Shown here: positions 35,047 to 44,726 of the stretch, piece after piece
Layout: each line of letters starts with the position of its first letter
How positions within the stretch are numbered: the stretch's first letter is position 1
Assembly (NCBI RefSeq): GCF_036983985.1
Contig: NZ_JALAHQ010000002.1
Location: forward strand, 620,001 to 684,000
Direction of reading: 5' to 3'
DNA from: Alishewanella metallidurans
GTDB taxonomy: Bacteria; Pseudomonadota; Gammaproteobacteria; Enterobacterales; Alteromonadaceae
Length of the DNA stretch: 64,000 nucleotides
Made by a program: the position numbers and the translations under genes
The notes under the pieces: model-generated
Seen by the model: the letters and a program-made list of their open reading frames with translations, nothing else
Databases searched by the model: none
What the model was told of the DNA's origin: nothing

Positions 35047-36184
35047 GCGTTACTTCCGTTATCAAACGTCCGGCGACGTCATTAAGACTTACCTCAACAT
35101 CCATTAACCCTGCAGCGGCAATAGCTTGAGGCATGCCATATACAACACAGCTGGCTTCATCTTGGGCCCAAACTTTTGCCCCCACTTGTTTTAGTAATCT
35201 AGCACCTTCGCGTCCGTCTGCGCCCATACCCGTTAATACAATGGCTAGGACTTGATCGCTAAATACTTTTGCAGCGGTAGCAAAGGTAATATCAACACTG
35301 GGTTTAAAGGTAATGCGTGGTGAGTCGTCTTCTTTAATGCGCAGTCTTGCCTCACGCTCGCTGCCTTCAATTAGCATTTGTTTACCACCGGGCGCTAAGT
35401 AAGCCACGCCAGGTCGAAGTACATCATTATCTTTTGCTTCACACACTTCAATTTTAGCTAACGTATTTAAACGTTGGGCAAAAGCACCGGTAAATGCAGC
35501 AGGCATATGCTGAATAAGGACAATCGGCAAAGGGAAGTTTTCTGGCAATGCTGTAATAATACGCTGTAACGCAACAGGGCCACCGGTTGAGGTACCAATA
35601 GCCACTAATTTGTACTGTTTACCACTGGCCTGAAATCGTGTCGAGCTGGTGCTGGTTACTCGCTCACTCAATTTAGGTCGCTCAAAGCTAGTACGGGTTA
35701 ACGCTGGACGTTCGGCTAAACGCGCAGCGCTGCTGCTGTCAGGCCTTGGTGCAACAGTGCTGCTAAACGTTGCCCTACCAAGCTGACGCTTACGAGCTAC
35801 CGCTTTTACTCTATCACGCAGTAATTGCCCCGCCTCATCTTTATCACGGGCAATATCTTCAAATTTTTTCGGCAGAAAATCTACTGCCCCAGCTTCTAAC
35901 GCATCAAGGGTCGCCTTTGCGCCTTCATGGGTTAGTGAAGAAAACATTAAAATAGGAATACGTTGTTGCTGCATAATTTCACGGACTGCTGAAATGCCAT
36001 CTAAAACCGGCATTTCAATGTCCATGGTAATTACATCAGGTTTAAGCGCTAAGGCTTTTTCAACCCCTTCACGGCCGTTATTGGCGGTGTCTACAACTTC
36101 TATATCGCCATCTTTAGTCAGAATTTCTGTTAGGCGGCGGCGAAAAAAGCTTGAATCATCAACCACTAACACCTTAATCGACAT
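35039..36184 (-). CDS. cheB: Chemotaxis methylesterase/response regulator CheB
   Basis: A 381-residue protein: N-terminal receiver domain with phospho-acceptor Asp55 (ITMDIEMP), linker rich in Ser/Arg, and a C-terminal methylesterase domain with catalytic GTSTGGP (Ser), the IQHMPA histidine and TGMGADGREG aspartate. It removes methyl groups from receptor glutamates. cheR is not in the window. It lies 12 bases after cheA. Confidence 0.95.
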   Translation of the reverse strand: MSIKVLVVDDSSFFRRRLTEILTKDGDIEVVDTANNGREGVEKALALKPDVITMDIEMPVLDGISAVREIMQQQRIPILMFSSLTHEGAKATLDALEAGAVDFLPKKFEDIARDKDEAGQLLRDRVKAVARKRQLGRATFSSTVAPRPDSSSAARLAERPALTRTSFERPKLSERVTSTSSTRFQASGKQYKLVAIGTSTGGPVALQRIITALPENFPLPIVLIQHMPAAFTGAFAQRLNTLAKIEVCEAKDNDVLRPGVAYLAPGGKQMLIEGSEREARLRIKEDDSPRITFKPSVDITFATAAKVFSDQVLAIVLTGMGADGREGARLLKQVGAKVWAQDEASCVVYGMPQAIAAAGLMDVEVSLNDVAGRLITEVTHG

Positions 36185-36196
36185 AGCGTTCTCTCT

Positions 36197-38350
36197 TTAG
36201 GCGTTGGCTTTATTGAAGCGGTCAAATTTAATTTTTGACTTCTTCGCGTAGTGTTTTAACAAGTTGGGTACGTCAAGAATTAGTGCTATACCACCATCTG
36301 AAGTAATGGTTGCGCCGGCCATACCTGGCGTGCCTTGCAGCAGTGCGTCAAGCGGCTTTATGACCACTTCTTCTTGACCAATTAGCGAGTCAACAACAAA
36401 ACCGACTTGCTGGGTGCCAATTTGCACAATTACTACGTGGCCTTGCTCACGTCGACGTTTTTTATCTGAACCTTTAACTAGCCAATGCTCAAGGAAAAAC
36501 AGTGGGATAGCTTTATTGCGCACGACAACGGTAAGTTGGCCATCTACCACGTTAGTTTTGTTTAAATCGAGATGGAAAATTTCACTTACACCAGCCAGTG
36601 GTAAAGCAAAAGTTTGTTTTCCTACCACGACCATTAAGGTTGGCAGTATAGCTAAGGTTAGTGGAACTTTAATTTCCAGCGAGGTGCCTTCACCCAATTT
36701 AGAGTGAATATGCACGGTACCGTTAAGCTGATTAATCTTGGTCTTTACTACGTCCATACCGACGCCACGACCTGAGATATCTGAAATTTGTTCTTTAGTT
36801 GAAAACCCTGGCGCAAAAATTAGATTAAATGCTTCGGTATCAGACATGCGTGCAGCAGCATCAACGTCAAGAATACCGCGTTTAATAGCGATACCTTTCA
36901 GCTTTTCTGGATCCATACCTGCACCATCATCTTGTATGGTTAACAAAATATGGTCGCCGGCCTGCTCTGCGGCGAGCCGCACTGTTCCTACCCGGGTTTT
37001 ACCTGATTTTTGCCGAACATCTGGCATTTCGATGCCGTGGTCTACCGAGTTTCGTACAAGGTGCACTAGCGGATCGGCTAGCGCCTCAACCAAGTTTTTA
37101 TCTAAATCGGTTTCTTCACCTTCGAGTACTAACTCTATATCTTTTTGTAAAGCGCGGGCCAAATCTCGTACCACTCGAGGGAAGCGGCCAAATACTTTTT
37201 TAATCGGTTGCATACGCGTTTTCATTACCGCGCCTTGAATATCAGCGGTAACAACATCTAAGTTCGAAATGGCTTTGCTCATTTCTTCACTTTGTACGGT
37301 AGTCGACAAACTTACCAAGCGATTACGCACTAATACCAGCTCGCCAACCATATTCATAATTTGGTCAAGCCGCTTGGTATCTACCCGCACAGTAGTTTCT
37401 GCTTGGGCTGCTTGCTGCGCCGCTGCCGCTTTGTCAGCGACAGGCGCAACCGGTGCTTTACTTTCTACCGGTTCGATTACCGCAGGTGCTCTGCTCGGTG
37501 CAGCAGGCTTAGTTTCCGCGGGTGTTGCCGCCGTAGCCTTAACTACGGGTGCATTGCCTTTACCGTGCAATTGATCGAGCAGCGCTTCGAACTCGGCATC
37601 ATCAATTTCATCGTTAGTTTTGCTATTATTTGTTACCGGAGCTTTAGGTGGTATAACCGTTTTTTTCTGCTCAGCAGATTCCGGTATAAACGCCCCTTTG
37701 CCATGCAATTGATCTAGCATGGCTTCAAATTCATCATCGGTAATATCATCATTGCCGGCCGATGCAGCGGGTGTTACTGGTGTAGAAATGACAGGAGCTG
37801 CAGCTTTTTTACCATGCAGTTCATCCATCATTTTTTCAAATTCTTCTTCAGTAATTTCATCGATATTGCTGCTAGATGCTGGCGGTGCTGATACCGGTGC
37901 AGCAACTTTAGCGGCTACAGGCTCAGCCGCTGCTGCCACAACGGGAGGCGCTCCAGCAGCTTCCGGATTACTGTAATAATGTAATGCATCTAACACCGCT
38001 GCCGAAGCAGGTGTTAATGGCTGACGGTTTTGTACTTCAACAAACATCGCATTAATGCTATCGAGCGACTGTAAAATAACGTCCATCAGCTCAGCGGTAA
38101 CACGGCGCTTACCGGTACGAAGAATATCAAACACGTTTTCGGCGCCATGGCAGGCATCAACTAACTCGGTTAGTGATAAAAAGCCAGCGCCACCTTTTAC
38201 AGTATGGAAGCCGCGAAAAATAGCGTTAAGTAAATTAGCATCGTCTGGATTATTTTCCAGTTCGACCAGCTGCTCTTGCAGTAATTCGAGGATTTCACCG
38301 GCTTCAACCAGGAAGTCCTGCAGTATATCCTCATCCATATCAAAGCTCAT
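36197..38350 (-). CDS. cheA: Chemotaxis histidine kinase CheA
   Basis: A 717-residue kinase. The P1 phosphotransfer domain has FRGFHTVKGGAGF (His49). P3 dimerisation starts near residue 325, P4 kinase follows, and a C-terminal CheW-like P5 domain is present. Instead of a normal P2 domain, the linker (about 130-320) is Ala/Pro-rich and carries three copies of a short DExFExxLDQLHGKG-type motif. It overlaps nothing and lies between cheZ and cheB. It phosphorylates CheY and CheB in arrays positioned by ParC/ParP. Confidence 0.95.
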   Translation of the reverse strand: MSFDMDEDILQDFLVEAGEILELLQEQLVELENNPDDANLLNAIFRGFHTVKGGAGFLSLTELVDACHGAENVFDILRTGKRRVTAELMDVILQSLDSINAMFVEVQNRQPLTPASAAVLDALHYYSNPEAAGAPPVVAAAAEPVAAKVAAPVSAPPASSSNIDEITEEEFEKMMDELHGKKAAAPVISTPVTPAASAGNDDITDDEFEAMLDQLHGKGAFIPESAEQKKTVIPPKAPVTNNSKTNDEIDDAEFEALLDQLHGKGNAPVVKATAATPAETKPAAPSRAPAVIEPVESKAPVAPVADKAAAAQQAAQAETTVRVDTKRLDQIMNMVGELVLVRNRLVSLSTTVQSEEMSKAISNLDVVTADIQGAVMKTRMQPIKKVFGRFPRVVRDLARALQKDIELVLEGEETDLDKNLVEALADPLVHLVRNSVDHGIEMPDVRQKSGKTRVGTVRLAAEQAGDHILLTIQDDGAGMDPEKLKGIAIKRGILDVDAAARMSDTEAFNLIFAPGFSTKEQISDISGRGVGMDVVKTKINQLNGTVHIHSKLGEGTSLEIKVPLTLAILPTLMVVVGKQTFALPLAGVSEIFHLDLNKTNVVDGQLTVVVRNKAIPLFFLEHWLVKGSDKKRRREQGHVVIVQIGTQQVGFVVDSLIGQEEVVIKPLDALLQGTPGMAGATITSDGGIALILDVPNLLKHYAKKSKIKFDRFNKANA
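37556..37867 (-). repeat. Three short motif repeats in the CheA linker (possible LID region)
   Basis: CheA residues 162-181, 200-219 and 246-265 each carry an acidic helix: DEITEEEFEKMMDELHGK, DDITDDEFEAMLDQLHGKG, and DEIDDAEFEALLDQLHGKG. Spacers are Ala/Pro-rich. The region sits where Vibrio CheA has the LID domain that binds ParP. Confidence 0.85.
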
Positions 38351-38365
38351 GCAAAAACACCTCTG

Positions 38366-39118
38366 TTAGAAACCTAAGCTGGATAACAAATCATCAACGT
38401 CATCCTGACCGCTGACGACATCATCACGCTCTGCTGCATCAATGATAGGCCCTTCGGCTTCATGCGCTTTGGGTTTACTTTTCACTGGTTTAGCGTCTGG
38501 TAATGCCGTAAGACTAGACTGACCAAATGCGGTTAATAGGCCGATTAAGCTTTCTTCAACTTCCCGTACTAACTCGATAACACGGCGCAAAATTTGTCCG
38601 GTGAGATCTTGGTAGTCTTGTGCCATTAACACGTCAGTAAGTAGCGAGTTAAGGGTACTAGAATTGCCACTCGCTTGGGTAAAAAAACTATCTAATGTAT
38701 GACATAGCCCTTTAAACTCACCTAACTGCATTTGTCGTTGCATTAATTTTTGCCACTGCGGTTCAATTTTACCTAACTGCTGGCTTAATTCATCAGCAAT
38801 AGGTAAACACGACTCAACAGCGTCCATAGTGCGATTAGCCGCTTGTTCCGTCATATCGATAACGTGAATTAGCCGCTTTTTCGCATCGGGGATATCTTCT
38901 TCGAGTAAATTACTTAACGATGGGTCAATTTGGAAATTTTTTAACGAATCGTGTAACTGACGGGTTAGCTTTCCTACTTCGGCAAATAGCTCTGAAGATC
39001 CAGGTACAGCAAGTTGCTGTACCATCTGGTTAGCGGTTTCGTGCTCACCCATTTCAAGCAGTTGCACTAATTCTTTAGCTTGCTCAAGAGAAATTAAAGG
39101 CGCCGTAATTGCGGACAT
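38366..39118 (-). CDS. cheZ: CheY phosphatase CheZ
   Basis: A 250-residue helical protein with a central four-helix region and the catalytic Gln in DVLMAQDYQDLTGQILRRV. The C-terminal peptide DVDDLLSSLGF is the CheY-binding tail. It dephosphorylates CheY-P. It is between cheY (24-base gap) and cheA (15-base gap). Confidence 0.94.
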   Translation of the reverse strand: MSAITAPLISLEQAKELVQLLEMGEHETANQMVQQLAVPGSSELFAEVGKLTRQLHDSLKNFQIDPSLSNLLEEDIPDAKKRLIHVIDMTEQAANRTMDAVESCLPIADELSQQLGKIEPQWQKLMQRQMQLGEFKGLCHTLDSFFTQASGNSSTLNSLLTDVLMAQDYQDLTGQILRRVIELVREVEESLIGLLTAFGQSSLTALPDAKPVKSKPKAHEAEGPIIDAAERDDVVSGQDDVDDLLSSLGF

Positions 39119-39143
39119 GGCTACGCTCCTATGTCAGTTACGA

Positions 39144-39527
39144 TTAGCCAATCCGTTCAAATACTTTAGCCAACTTCTCTTGCAAAGTTGCTGCCGTAAA
39201 AGGCTTTACAATATAACCATTCACTCCAGCTTGGGCCGCAGCAATAATTTGTTCTTTCTTTGCTTCTGCCGTTACCATAAGTACTGGAATTTGTTTTAGC
39301 TTTGCATCGGCTCGAATGGCACGTAGCAAGTCGATACCTTGCATACCTGGCATATTCCAGTCGGTTACGACAAAATCAAAATCACCATTTTGCAGCATAG
39401 GCAACGCTGTGCTGCCATCATCTGCTTCAGACACGTTTGTAAAGCCCAGATCGCGTAACAGATTTTTTATTATCCGTCTCATAGTTGAAAAGTCATCAAC
39501 TACAAGAATTTTCATGTTTTTATCCAA
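39144..39527 (-). CDS. cheY: Chemotaxis response regulator CheY
   Basis: A 127-residue receiver: acidic pocket Asp11/Asp12, phospho-acceptor Asp56 (TDWNMPG), conserved Thr and Lys (KPFTAAT). It binds the flagellar switch. The frame begins with TTG (39525-39527), 5 bases after GGAGG; the DKNMKIL start is conserved with Vibrio CheY. The internal ATG at 39515 has only a weak ribosome site. A GAGATA/TATCTC hairpin (39541-39559) lies in the gap after fliA. Confidence 0.94.
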   Translation of the reverse strand: MDKNMKILVVDDFSTMRRIIKNLLRDLGFTNVSEADDGSTALPMLQNGDFDFVVTDWNMPGMQGIDLLRAIRADAKLKQIPVLMVTAEAKKEQIIAAAQAGVNGYIVKPFTAATLQEKLAKVFERIG

Positions 39528-39567
39528 AATCCCCTCCGGCGAGATATTACTGTTATCTCAGAATAGG

Positions 39568-40287
39568 TTACAACCAATCCTGCATTCTGGCTTTTAATCT
39601 GACCAATGCCTGACTATGGATTTGACTGATCCGAGACTCGCTGACATTCAGCACGGCCCCGATCTCCTTCAAGTTTAGTTCGTCATTATAATACAGCGAA
39701 AGCACTAATGCTTCACGCTCGGGTAAACTACTAATTGTTTTTGCTAAATCATGATGAAAACTCTCATGAGCTTGGTTTTCATACAAATGATCGCTATCAG
39801 AATCACCCGCTGTTACTAGAACATCTTCAGGTATACCAAGATCTTCTATGCCGATTATTCTACCACTACTAATATCACTTAACATATGATGGTATTCATC
39901 CAAAGATATATCAAGTTTTTCAGCAACTTCACTGTCTTTTATATCTCTGCTGTACAGTGCTTCAAGCTCAGCTATTGTTTCTGCTATTAACCGCGCATTA
40001 CGATGTACTGAGCGTGGTGTCCAATCACCACGGCGCATCTCATCGAGCATAGCACCGCGAATACGAATACCAGCAAAGGTTTCAAAGCTTGCGCCCTTGC
40101 TGCCATCAAAATTCTTTGCGGCTTCAATTAAGCCTATCATCCCTGACTGAATAAGATCATCAACCAACACACTGGCTGGCAAACGAGCCAACAGATGATA
40201 GGCTATTCGCTTAACTAAAGGCGCATGACGCTCGACCAGTTGCTGCATATGGTCAACACCGCCATAAGCTGCAATTTTTCTGCTCAC
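39568..40287 (-). CDS. fliA: Flagellar sigma factor FliA (sigma-28)
   Basis: A 239-residue sigma-70-family factor with region 2 (LVDDLIQSGMIGLIEAAKNF) and region 4 (LPEREALVLSLYYNDELNLKEIGAVLNVSESRISQIH). It transcribes late flagellar genes. The start codon is GTG overlapping the flhG stop as GTGA, suggesting translational coupling. No FlgM gene is in the window. Confidence 0.95.
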   Translation of the reverse strand: MSRKIAAYGGVDHMQQLVERHAPLVKRIAYHLLARLPASVLVDDLIQSGMIGLIEAAKNFDGSKGASFETFAGIRIRGAMLDEMRRGDWTPRSVHRNARLIAETIAELEALYSRDIKDSEVAEKLDISLDEYHHMLSDISSGRIIGIEDLGIPEDVLVTAGDSDSDHLYENQAHESFHHDLAKTISSLPEREALVLSLYYNDELNLKEIGAVLNVSESRISQIHSQALVRLKARMQDWL

Positions 40288-41171
40288 ACTACCCCCCGAT
40301 CAGCTTTAGGTTGTAATAACTGCTCCAGAAAAAACTCTAAATGGCCAGACGCCACTACTGGCAATGGCCATTTTACAGCTTTTAACGCTAAACCTTTAAT
40401 CGCCATACTCGCTGGCGTTTTGGGGAACAGTTCGATAAACGCTTTTTGTTTACGTGCTGCTTTACGTACGTTTTCATCATACGGAATGGTTGCAACCAGC
40501 TCTAAACTTACATCTAAAAAACGATCCGTAACTCGAGTGAGTTTGGCAAATAACTCTTGGCCTTCTTTTAAGCTGCGCACCATATTAGCGACGATCTTAA
40601 ATTTCTCTACGCCGTGATCTCGGCTTAGAATCTTCATTAATGCATAAGCATCGGTGATAGATGAAGGCTCATCACAAACTACTACCATCACATCTTGTGA
40701 AGCTCGAGAAAAACTCAACACCATGTCAGATATACCTGCAGCGGTATCAACCAACAACACATCAACTGGCGTTTTTAATTCACTAAAGGCGCGAATAAGG
40801 CCAGCATGTTCGGCAGGTGCTAGCTCGGTCATACTTTGTGAACCAGAAGTGGCGGGTATAATTTTAATACCAAAAGGGCCGTCTATTATTACTTCGTCAA
40901 GTTCAGCCTCTCCGGCCAAAACATGAGATAAATTCTTTTCTACTCTAAGGCCGAGCATAACATCACAATTTGCTAAGCCAAGGTCAGCATCTAGTACTAA
41001 CACTCTTTTACCAAGCTGAGCCATCGACATGGCAAGGTTAAGGCTGACGTTGGTTTTACCCACACCGCCTTTACCTCCAGTAATTGATATTACTTTTACC
41101 ATCTGCTTATTCATTTTTCTCAAGCCGCTGGCTTGATCATCAGTATTAACATGACTATGCATAGGTTCCAT
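40284..41171 (-). CDS. flhG: Flagellar number regulator FlhG (FleN)
   Basis: A 295-residue MinD-like ATPase with the P-loop GGKGGVGKTNVSLNLA (about 33-48) and a switch Asp in LLVDTAAGISD. It limits polar flagellar number, opposing FlhF and FlrA. The gene overlaps flhF by 17 bases and its stop overlaps fliA; two ATG starts (41171 and 41162) are possible. An N-terminal segment with a Gln-x-x-Gly-Leu-Arg motif typical of the FlhF-activating helix is present (DQASGLRKM). Confidence 0.94.
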   Translation of the reverse strand: MEPMHSHVNTDDQASGLRKMNKQMVKVISITGGKGGVGKTNVSLNLAMSMAQLGKRVLVLDADLGLANCDVMLGLRVEKNLSHVLAGEAELDEVIIDGPFGIKIIPATSGSQSMTELAPAEHAGLIRAFSELKTPVDVLLVDTAAGISDMVLSFSRASQDVMVVVCDEPSSITDAYALMKILSRDHGVEKFKIVANMVRSLKEGQELFAKLTRVTDRFLDVSLELVATIPYDENVRKAARKQKAFIELFPKTPASMAIKGLALKAVKWPLPVVASGHLEFFLEQLLQPKADRGVV

Positions 41172-42528
41172 CCGCGCGGTTCACCTCGTTGTTATACCAC
41201 TGATGAGCCGTGCCTGTTTGTGCAATTCGTAATTGTTCTGCGTGTTGCACCAGTTTTGGTGCATCAGCAACCGCTATATCTTCCGGTACTCGCTGGCCAT
41301 TGGTTAAATAACTTACTGGCAGTGCGTTCGCAATAGCGACATTAATAACTTCGCCCAAGCTCAAGCACTCATCAAGTTTGGTGAAAATACAACCAGACAA
41401 AGGAATACGTTTGAAATGTGTCACACTTTCTTGCATTACTCTTGCTTGTGCTGTGGCAGACAATACCAGATAACTTTTTATTTTAACACGACTATTGTGC
41501 ATCAGGCTGGCAAGTTTCTCTGCTAAACGTACATCGCGCTGGCTCATGCCCGCGGTATCTATCAATATTAGTTTGCGTTGTTGTAACTGATTGATTAACA
41601 GCGACAGTTCATCGCTGTCTTTGGCCATTTTAACTGGACAACCAATAATACGTCCAAAGGTAGCTAATTGCTCATACGCGCCAATGCGATAGCTGTCGGT
41701 AGTAATTAACGCAACCTGATCGGCACCATGGCGTTTAGCAAACTCTGCAGCCAGTTTAGCGACAGTTGTAGTTTTGCCTACACCCGTTGGACCAACCAGT
41801 GCAACCACGCCACCGCGACGTAGTATATCATCATTAGTGGTACTTAGCTGGCCAGCCAGTAATTCTAGTGCAGCATCCCAAGCATCTGTGCTGTTTAGCT
41901 CTTCCGGCATAAAGCACGCTAACTGGTCAGCAACCTGTTCTGATAAGCCTAACTGTTGCAAGTTTTCAATAATTAGCGCGCGGATTGGTTCACGACGTGC
42001 TAGATCTTGCCACATTAAGCCAGACACTTGATGTTGTAATAATTGACGCATAGACAACATTTCATTGCGCATGGCGTCCATTTGTAGCTGTACTAATTTT
42101 GCTTGCTGATCTTGCTGTTTCGTTATTTCGCTAAGTTGCATTGAGCTAACATTAGCATTTGTGCCAGAATTTTGACGTTCAAACGCTGCAGCGCGCTGCG
42201 GCTCTTTTATCGGTGCAACCTTGGGTGTTGCCTGTTGCGAGCTAACCTGCTGTTTGATCATCTGGCGAGCCAATAACGCCTTTAGTGAATCCGCTGGGGT
42301 GTCGGCTTCATCATCAGCAACGGTTGCGGTAAATCGGGGTTCCGCCCTTGGTGCAGCTACAGGCGCGCTTTTAATGGCGGCTATCGGTTCATTATCTATA
42401 GCCGCAACAATTTCTACGCCTTCAGGCACTTTTTTATTTGACAGAATAATGGCGTCAGGGCCAAGAAACTCTTTCACCTCAGTTAAGGCGGTACGCATAT
42501 CTTTTGCTACAAAGCGTTTAATTTTCAT
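41155..42528 (-). CDS. flhF: Flagellar GTPase FlhF
   Basis: An SRP-family GTPase. The B domain at the N-terminus starts MKIKRFVAKDMRTALTEVK; the middle is Ala/Gln-rich; the NG domain carries GPTGVGKTTTVAKLAA (G1), DTAGMS and TKLDE. It recruits flagellar assembly to the pole. The open frame extends nine codons further, but AGGAG stands 7 bases before the ATG at 42528, so the 457-residue protein is preferred. Confidence 0.95.
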   Translation of the reverse strand: MKIKRFVAKDMRTALTEVKEFLGPDAIILSNKKVPEGVEIVAAIDNEPIAAIKSAPVAAPRAEPRFTATVADDEADTPADSLKALLARQMIKQQVSSQQATPKVAPIKEPQRAAAFERQNSGTNANVSSMQLSEITKQQDQQAKLVQLQMDAMRNEMLSMRQLLQHQVSGLMWQDLARREPIRALIIENLQQLGLSEQVADQLACFMPEELNSTDAWDAALELLAGQLSTTNDDILRRGGVVALVGPTGVGKTTTVAKLAAEFAKRHGADQVALITTDSYRIGAYEQLATFGRIIGCPVKMAKDSDELSLLINQLQQRKLILIDTAGMSQRDVRLAEKLASLMHNSRVKIKSYLVLSATAQARVMQESVTHFKRIPLSGCIFTKLDECLSLGEVINVAIANALPVSYLTNGQRVPEDIAVADAPKLVQHAEQLRIAQTGTAHQWYNNEVNRADGTYA

Positions 42529-42538
42529 GAGTTTACTC

Positions 42539-44641
42539 CTAACTTGCCTGGCCAATTACGCTGACAATACGAATCTGTTTATCGTCGGGTATCTCTTGAT
42601 AAGACAATACCCTAAGTCCTGGTATGGTGTACTTCACGAATCGTGCCATTACTGAGCGTAAAATTCCTGACGTGAGTAATACTGCACTATCGCCGCTTAA
42701 TTCTTGGCTTTGGTGAGCCTCTTGTAACGACTGTTGAATGCGGTCGGCCAGCCCAGGTTCTATACCTGCGCCATCATTCCCTGCAGCTTGCATTGATTGG
42801 TGCAGCATTTGTTCAAGTTCTGGCGCAAAGGTAATAACCGGTATTTCTACTTTGCTACCACCCACCTCTTGTACGATTAAGCGACGCAGCGCAATACGAC
42901 AGGCTGCGGTGAGTACATCCACGTCTTGGCTTTTTGCACCGTATTCAACAAGGGTTTGTACTATGGTGCGCATATCGCGAATTGGCACCCCTTCATTTAG
43001 CAGATTCTGTAATACTTTAACCACAGTAGTTAGCGCCAAAGTGTCTGGCACTAAGCCTTCAACGAGTTTAGGTGAATGCTTAGCTAGCATATCAAGCAGG
43101 TTTTGTACTTCTTCATGTCCCAACAAGCTGGCAGCATTATTGGTTAAAATTTGGCTTAAATGAGTTGCCACGACCGTTGCGGCATCAACCACGGTATAGC
43201 CTAAGGTTTGCGCATGCTCGCGCTGGTCTTTGCTGATCCATACTGCATCTAGCCCAAACGCAGGGTCCTTAGTTGGTACCCCTTTTACTGTACCAAACAC
43301 TTGGCCAGGGTTTATTGCCAGCTCATTATCATGGCGTAACTCACTTTCACCACTGGTTACACCCATTAACGTCATGCGGTAGCTATTAGGTTCTAAATCT
43401 AGGTTGTCGCGAATATGTACGGCTGGAATAAGAAAGCCCAGCTCTTGCGATAATTTTTTCCTTACGCCTTTAATCCGGTTTAGTAATTCACCGCCTTGGG
43501 TTTTATCAACCAAAGGTATTAAACGGTAACCTACTTCAAGGCCAATAGTATCAACGCCTTGTACATCGTCCCAGCCAATTTCTTTTACCACATTGCTTTC
43601 AATTGGTGCCAAATCGGTACTATTACGGTTAAGTAGTTCGGCTTTAGCTTCGCCTTTGCTCTTATGCATCAAGTAGGCAGCACCACCAACTAGCGCGGCT
43701 AATGACAAAAACGAAAAATGCGGCATACCGGGCACTATGCCCATCATCACTAGTACGCCAGAAGACACCGCAAGCACTTGCACGTTACCCAGCTGAGCCG
43801 TCATCTGCTGGCCCATGTCACCTGACTTATTCTGCCGTGTTACGATAATGGCAGTACCAATAGATAACAGCAGCGATGGAATTTGTGCTACTAAGCCATC
43901 ACCAATGGTAAGTAAAGTGTATATTTCGATGGCGTTGCTAAATGACAAACCATGCTGGATCATGCCGATAAATAAGCCGCCAACTAAGTTGATAACCAAA
44001 ATAACAATACCGGCTATCGCATCGCCTTTTACAAACTTACTGGCACCGTCCATTGAACCGTAGAAGTCAGCTTCGCTAGTAACTTCTTCACGGCGCACGC
44101 GCGCTTCTTCTTGGGTGATTAAACCTGAGTTTAAATCAGCATCAATCGCCATTTGCTTACCCGGCATAGCGTCAAGGGTAAAACGCGCCGACACTTCAGC
44201 AATACGGCCAGCACCTTTGGTAACCACGACAAAGTTAATGATGATTAAAATTAAGAACACCACTATACCAACGGCGTAGTTACCACCAATAACCACCGAG
44301 CCAAAGGCTTCAATAACCTTACCGGCCGCATCACCACCGTTGTGGCCCTCTAATAACACCACGCGAGTACTGGCCACGTTAAGGGCTAAGCGCATAATGG
44401 TTGCTACCAGCAAAATGGCCGGAAACGCACCAAAATCGAGCGGGCGCATGGTGTAAATGGTAACGAGTAGTACAATTAACGCTAAGGCAATATTGAATGA
44501 AAACAAGATATCGAGCAGCATTGGCGGCAGTGGCAGCACCACCATGGCTAGCGCGGCAAGAATAAATATCGGCGTGCCAAGACCTTTAGCAAAGGCCAGC
44601 TTTGAGCGATCGAAATTGGTTAAAAAACTGGGTAACTGCAT
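42539..44641 (-). CDS. flhA: Flagellar export gate protein FlhA
   Basis: A 700-residue protein with about eight membrane helices in its first half, the conserved FHIPEP-type loop, here as FTLDAMPGKQMAIDADLNSGLI, and a large cytoplasmic C-terminal domain that binds chaperone-substrate complexes. It is the first gene of the flhA-flhF-flhG-fliA-che operon and has a sigma-54 promoter just upstream. Its ATG has AGGG about 6 bases before it. Confidence 0.95.
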   Translation of the reverse strand: MQLPSFLTNFDRSKLAFAKGLGTPIFILAALAMVVLPLPPMLLDILFSFNIALALIVLLVTIYTMRPLDFGAFPAILLVATIMRLALNVASTRVVLLEGHNGGDAAGKVIEAFGSVVIGGNYAVGIVVFLILIIINFVVVTKGAGRIAEVSARFTLDAMPGKQMAIDADLNSGLITQEEARVRREEVTSEADFYGSMDGASKFVKGDAIAGIVILVINLVGGLFIGMIQHGLSFSNAIEIYTLLTIGDGLVAQIPSLLLSIGTAIIVTRQNKSGDMGQQMTAQLGNVQVLAVSSGVLVMMGIVPGMPHFSFLSLAALVGGAAYLMHKSKGEAKAELLNRNSTDLAPIESNVVKEIGWDDVQGVDTIGLEVGYRLIPLVDKTQGGELLNRIKGVRKKLSQELGFLIPAVHIRDNLDLEPNSYRMTLMGVTSGESELRHDNELAINPGQVFGTVKGVPTKDPAFGLDAVWISKDQREHAQTLGYTVVDAATVVATHLSQILTNNAASLLGHEEVQNLLDMLAKHSPKLVEGLVPDTLALTTVVKVLQNLLNEGVPIRDMRTIVQTLVEYGAKSQDVDVLTAACRIALRRLIVQEVGGSKVEIPVITFAPELEQMLHQSMQAAGNDGAGIEPGLADRIQQSLQEAHQSQELSGDSAVLLTSGILRSVMARFVKYTIPGLRVLSYQEIPDDKQIRIVSVIGQAS

Positions 44642-44679
44642 GACAACCCTGACAGTTAATTGGCACTATACAGGGTCAA

Positions 44680-44696
44680 AGCAAGAAGTGTTCCAA
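44680..44696 (-). promoter_or_regulatory. Sigma-54 promoter of flhA operon
   Basis: Minus-strand TTGGAACACTTCTTGCT matches the -24/-12 consensus (TTGGCACG-N4-TTGCT) at all but two fixed positions, with GG-N10-GC exactly spaced. The predicted start lies about 28 bases before the flhA ATG. Confidence 0.75.
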
Positions 44697-44726
44697 GAAA
44701 ACCACCGGCGAATTGGCAAACTCAGA

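Noticed and set aside
39541..39559. GAGATA/TATCTC hairpin between fliA and cheY as a terminator
   Set aside because: Stem is only 6 bp and is followed by a G-rich ribosome site rather than T residues; cheY is expected to be co-transcribed.
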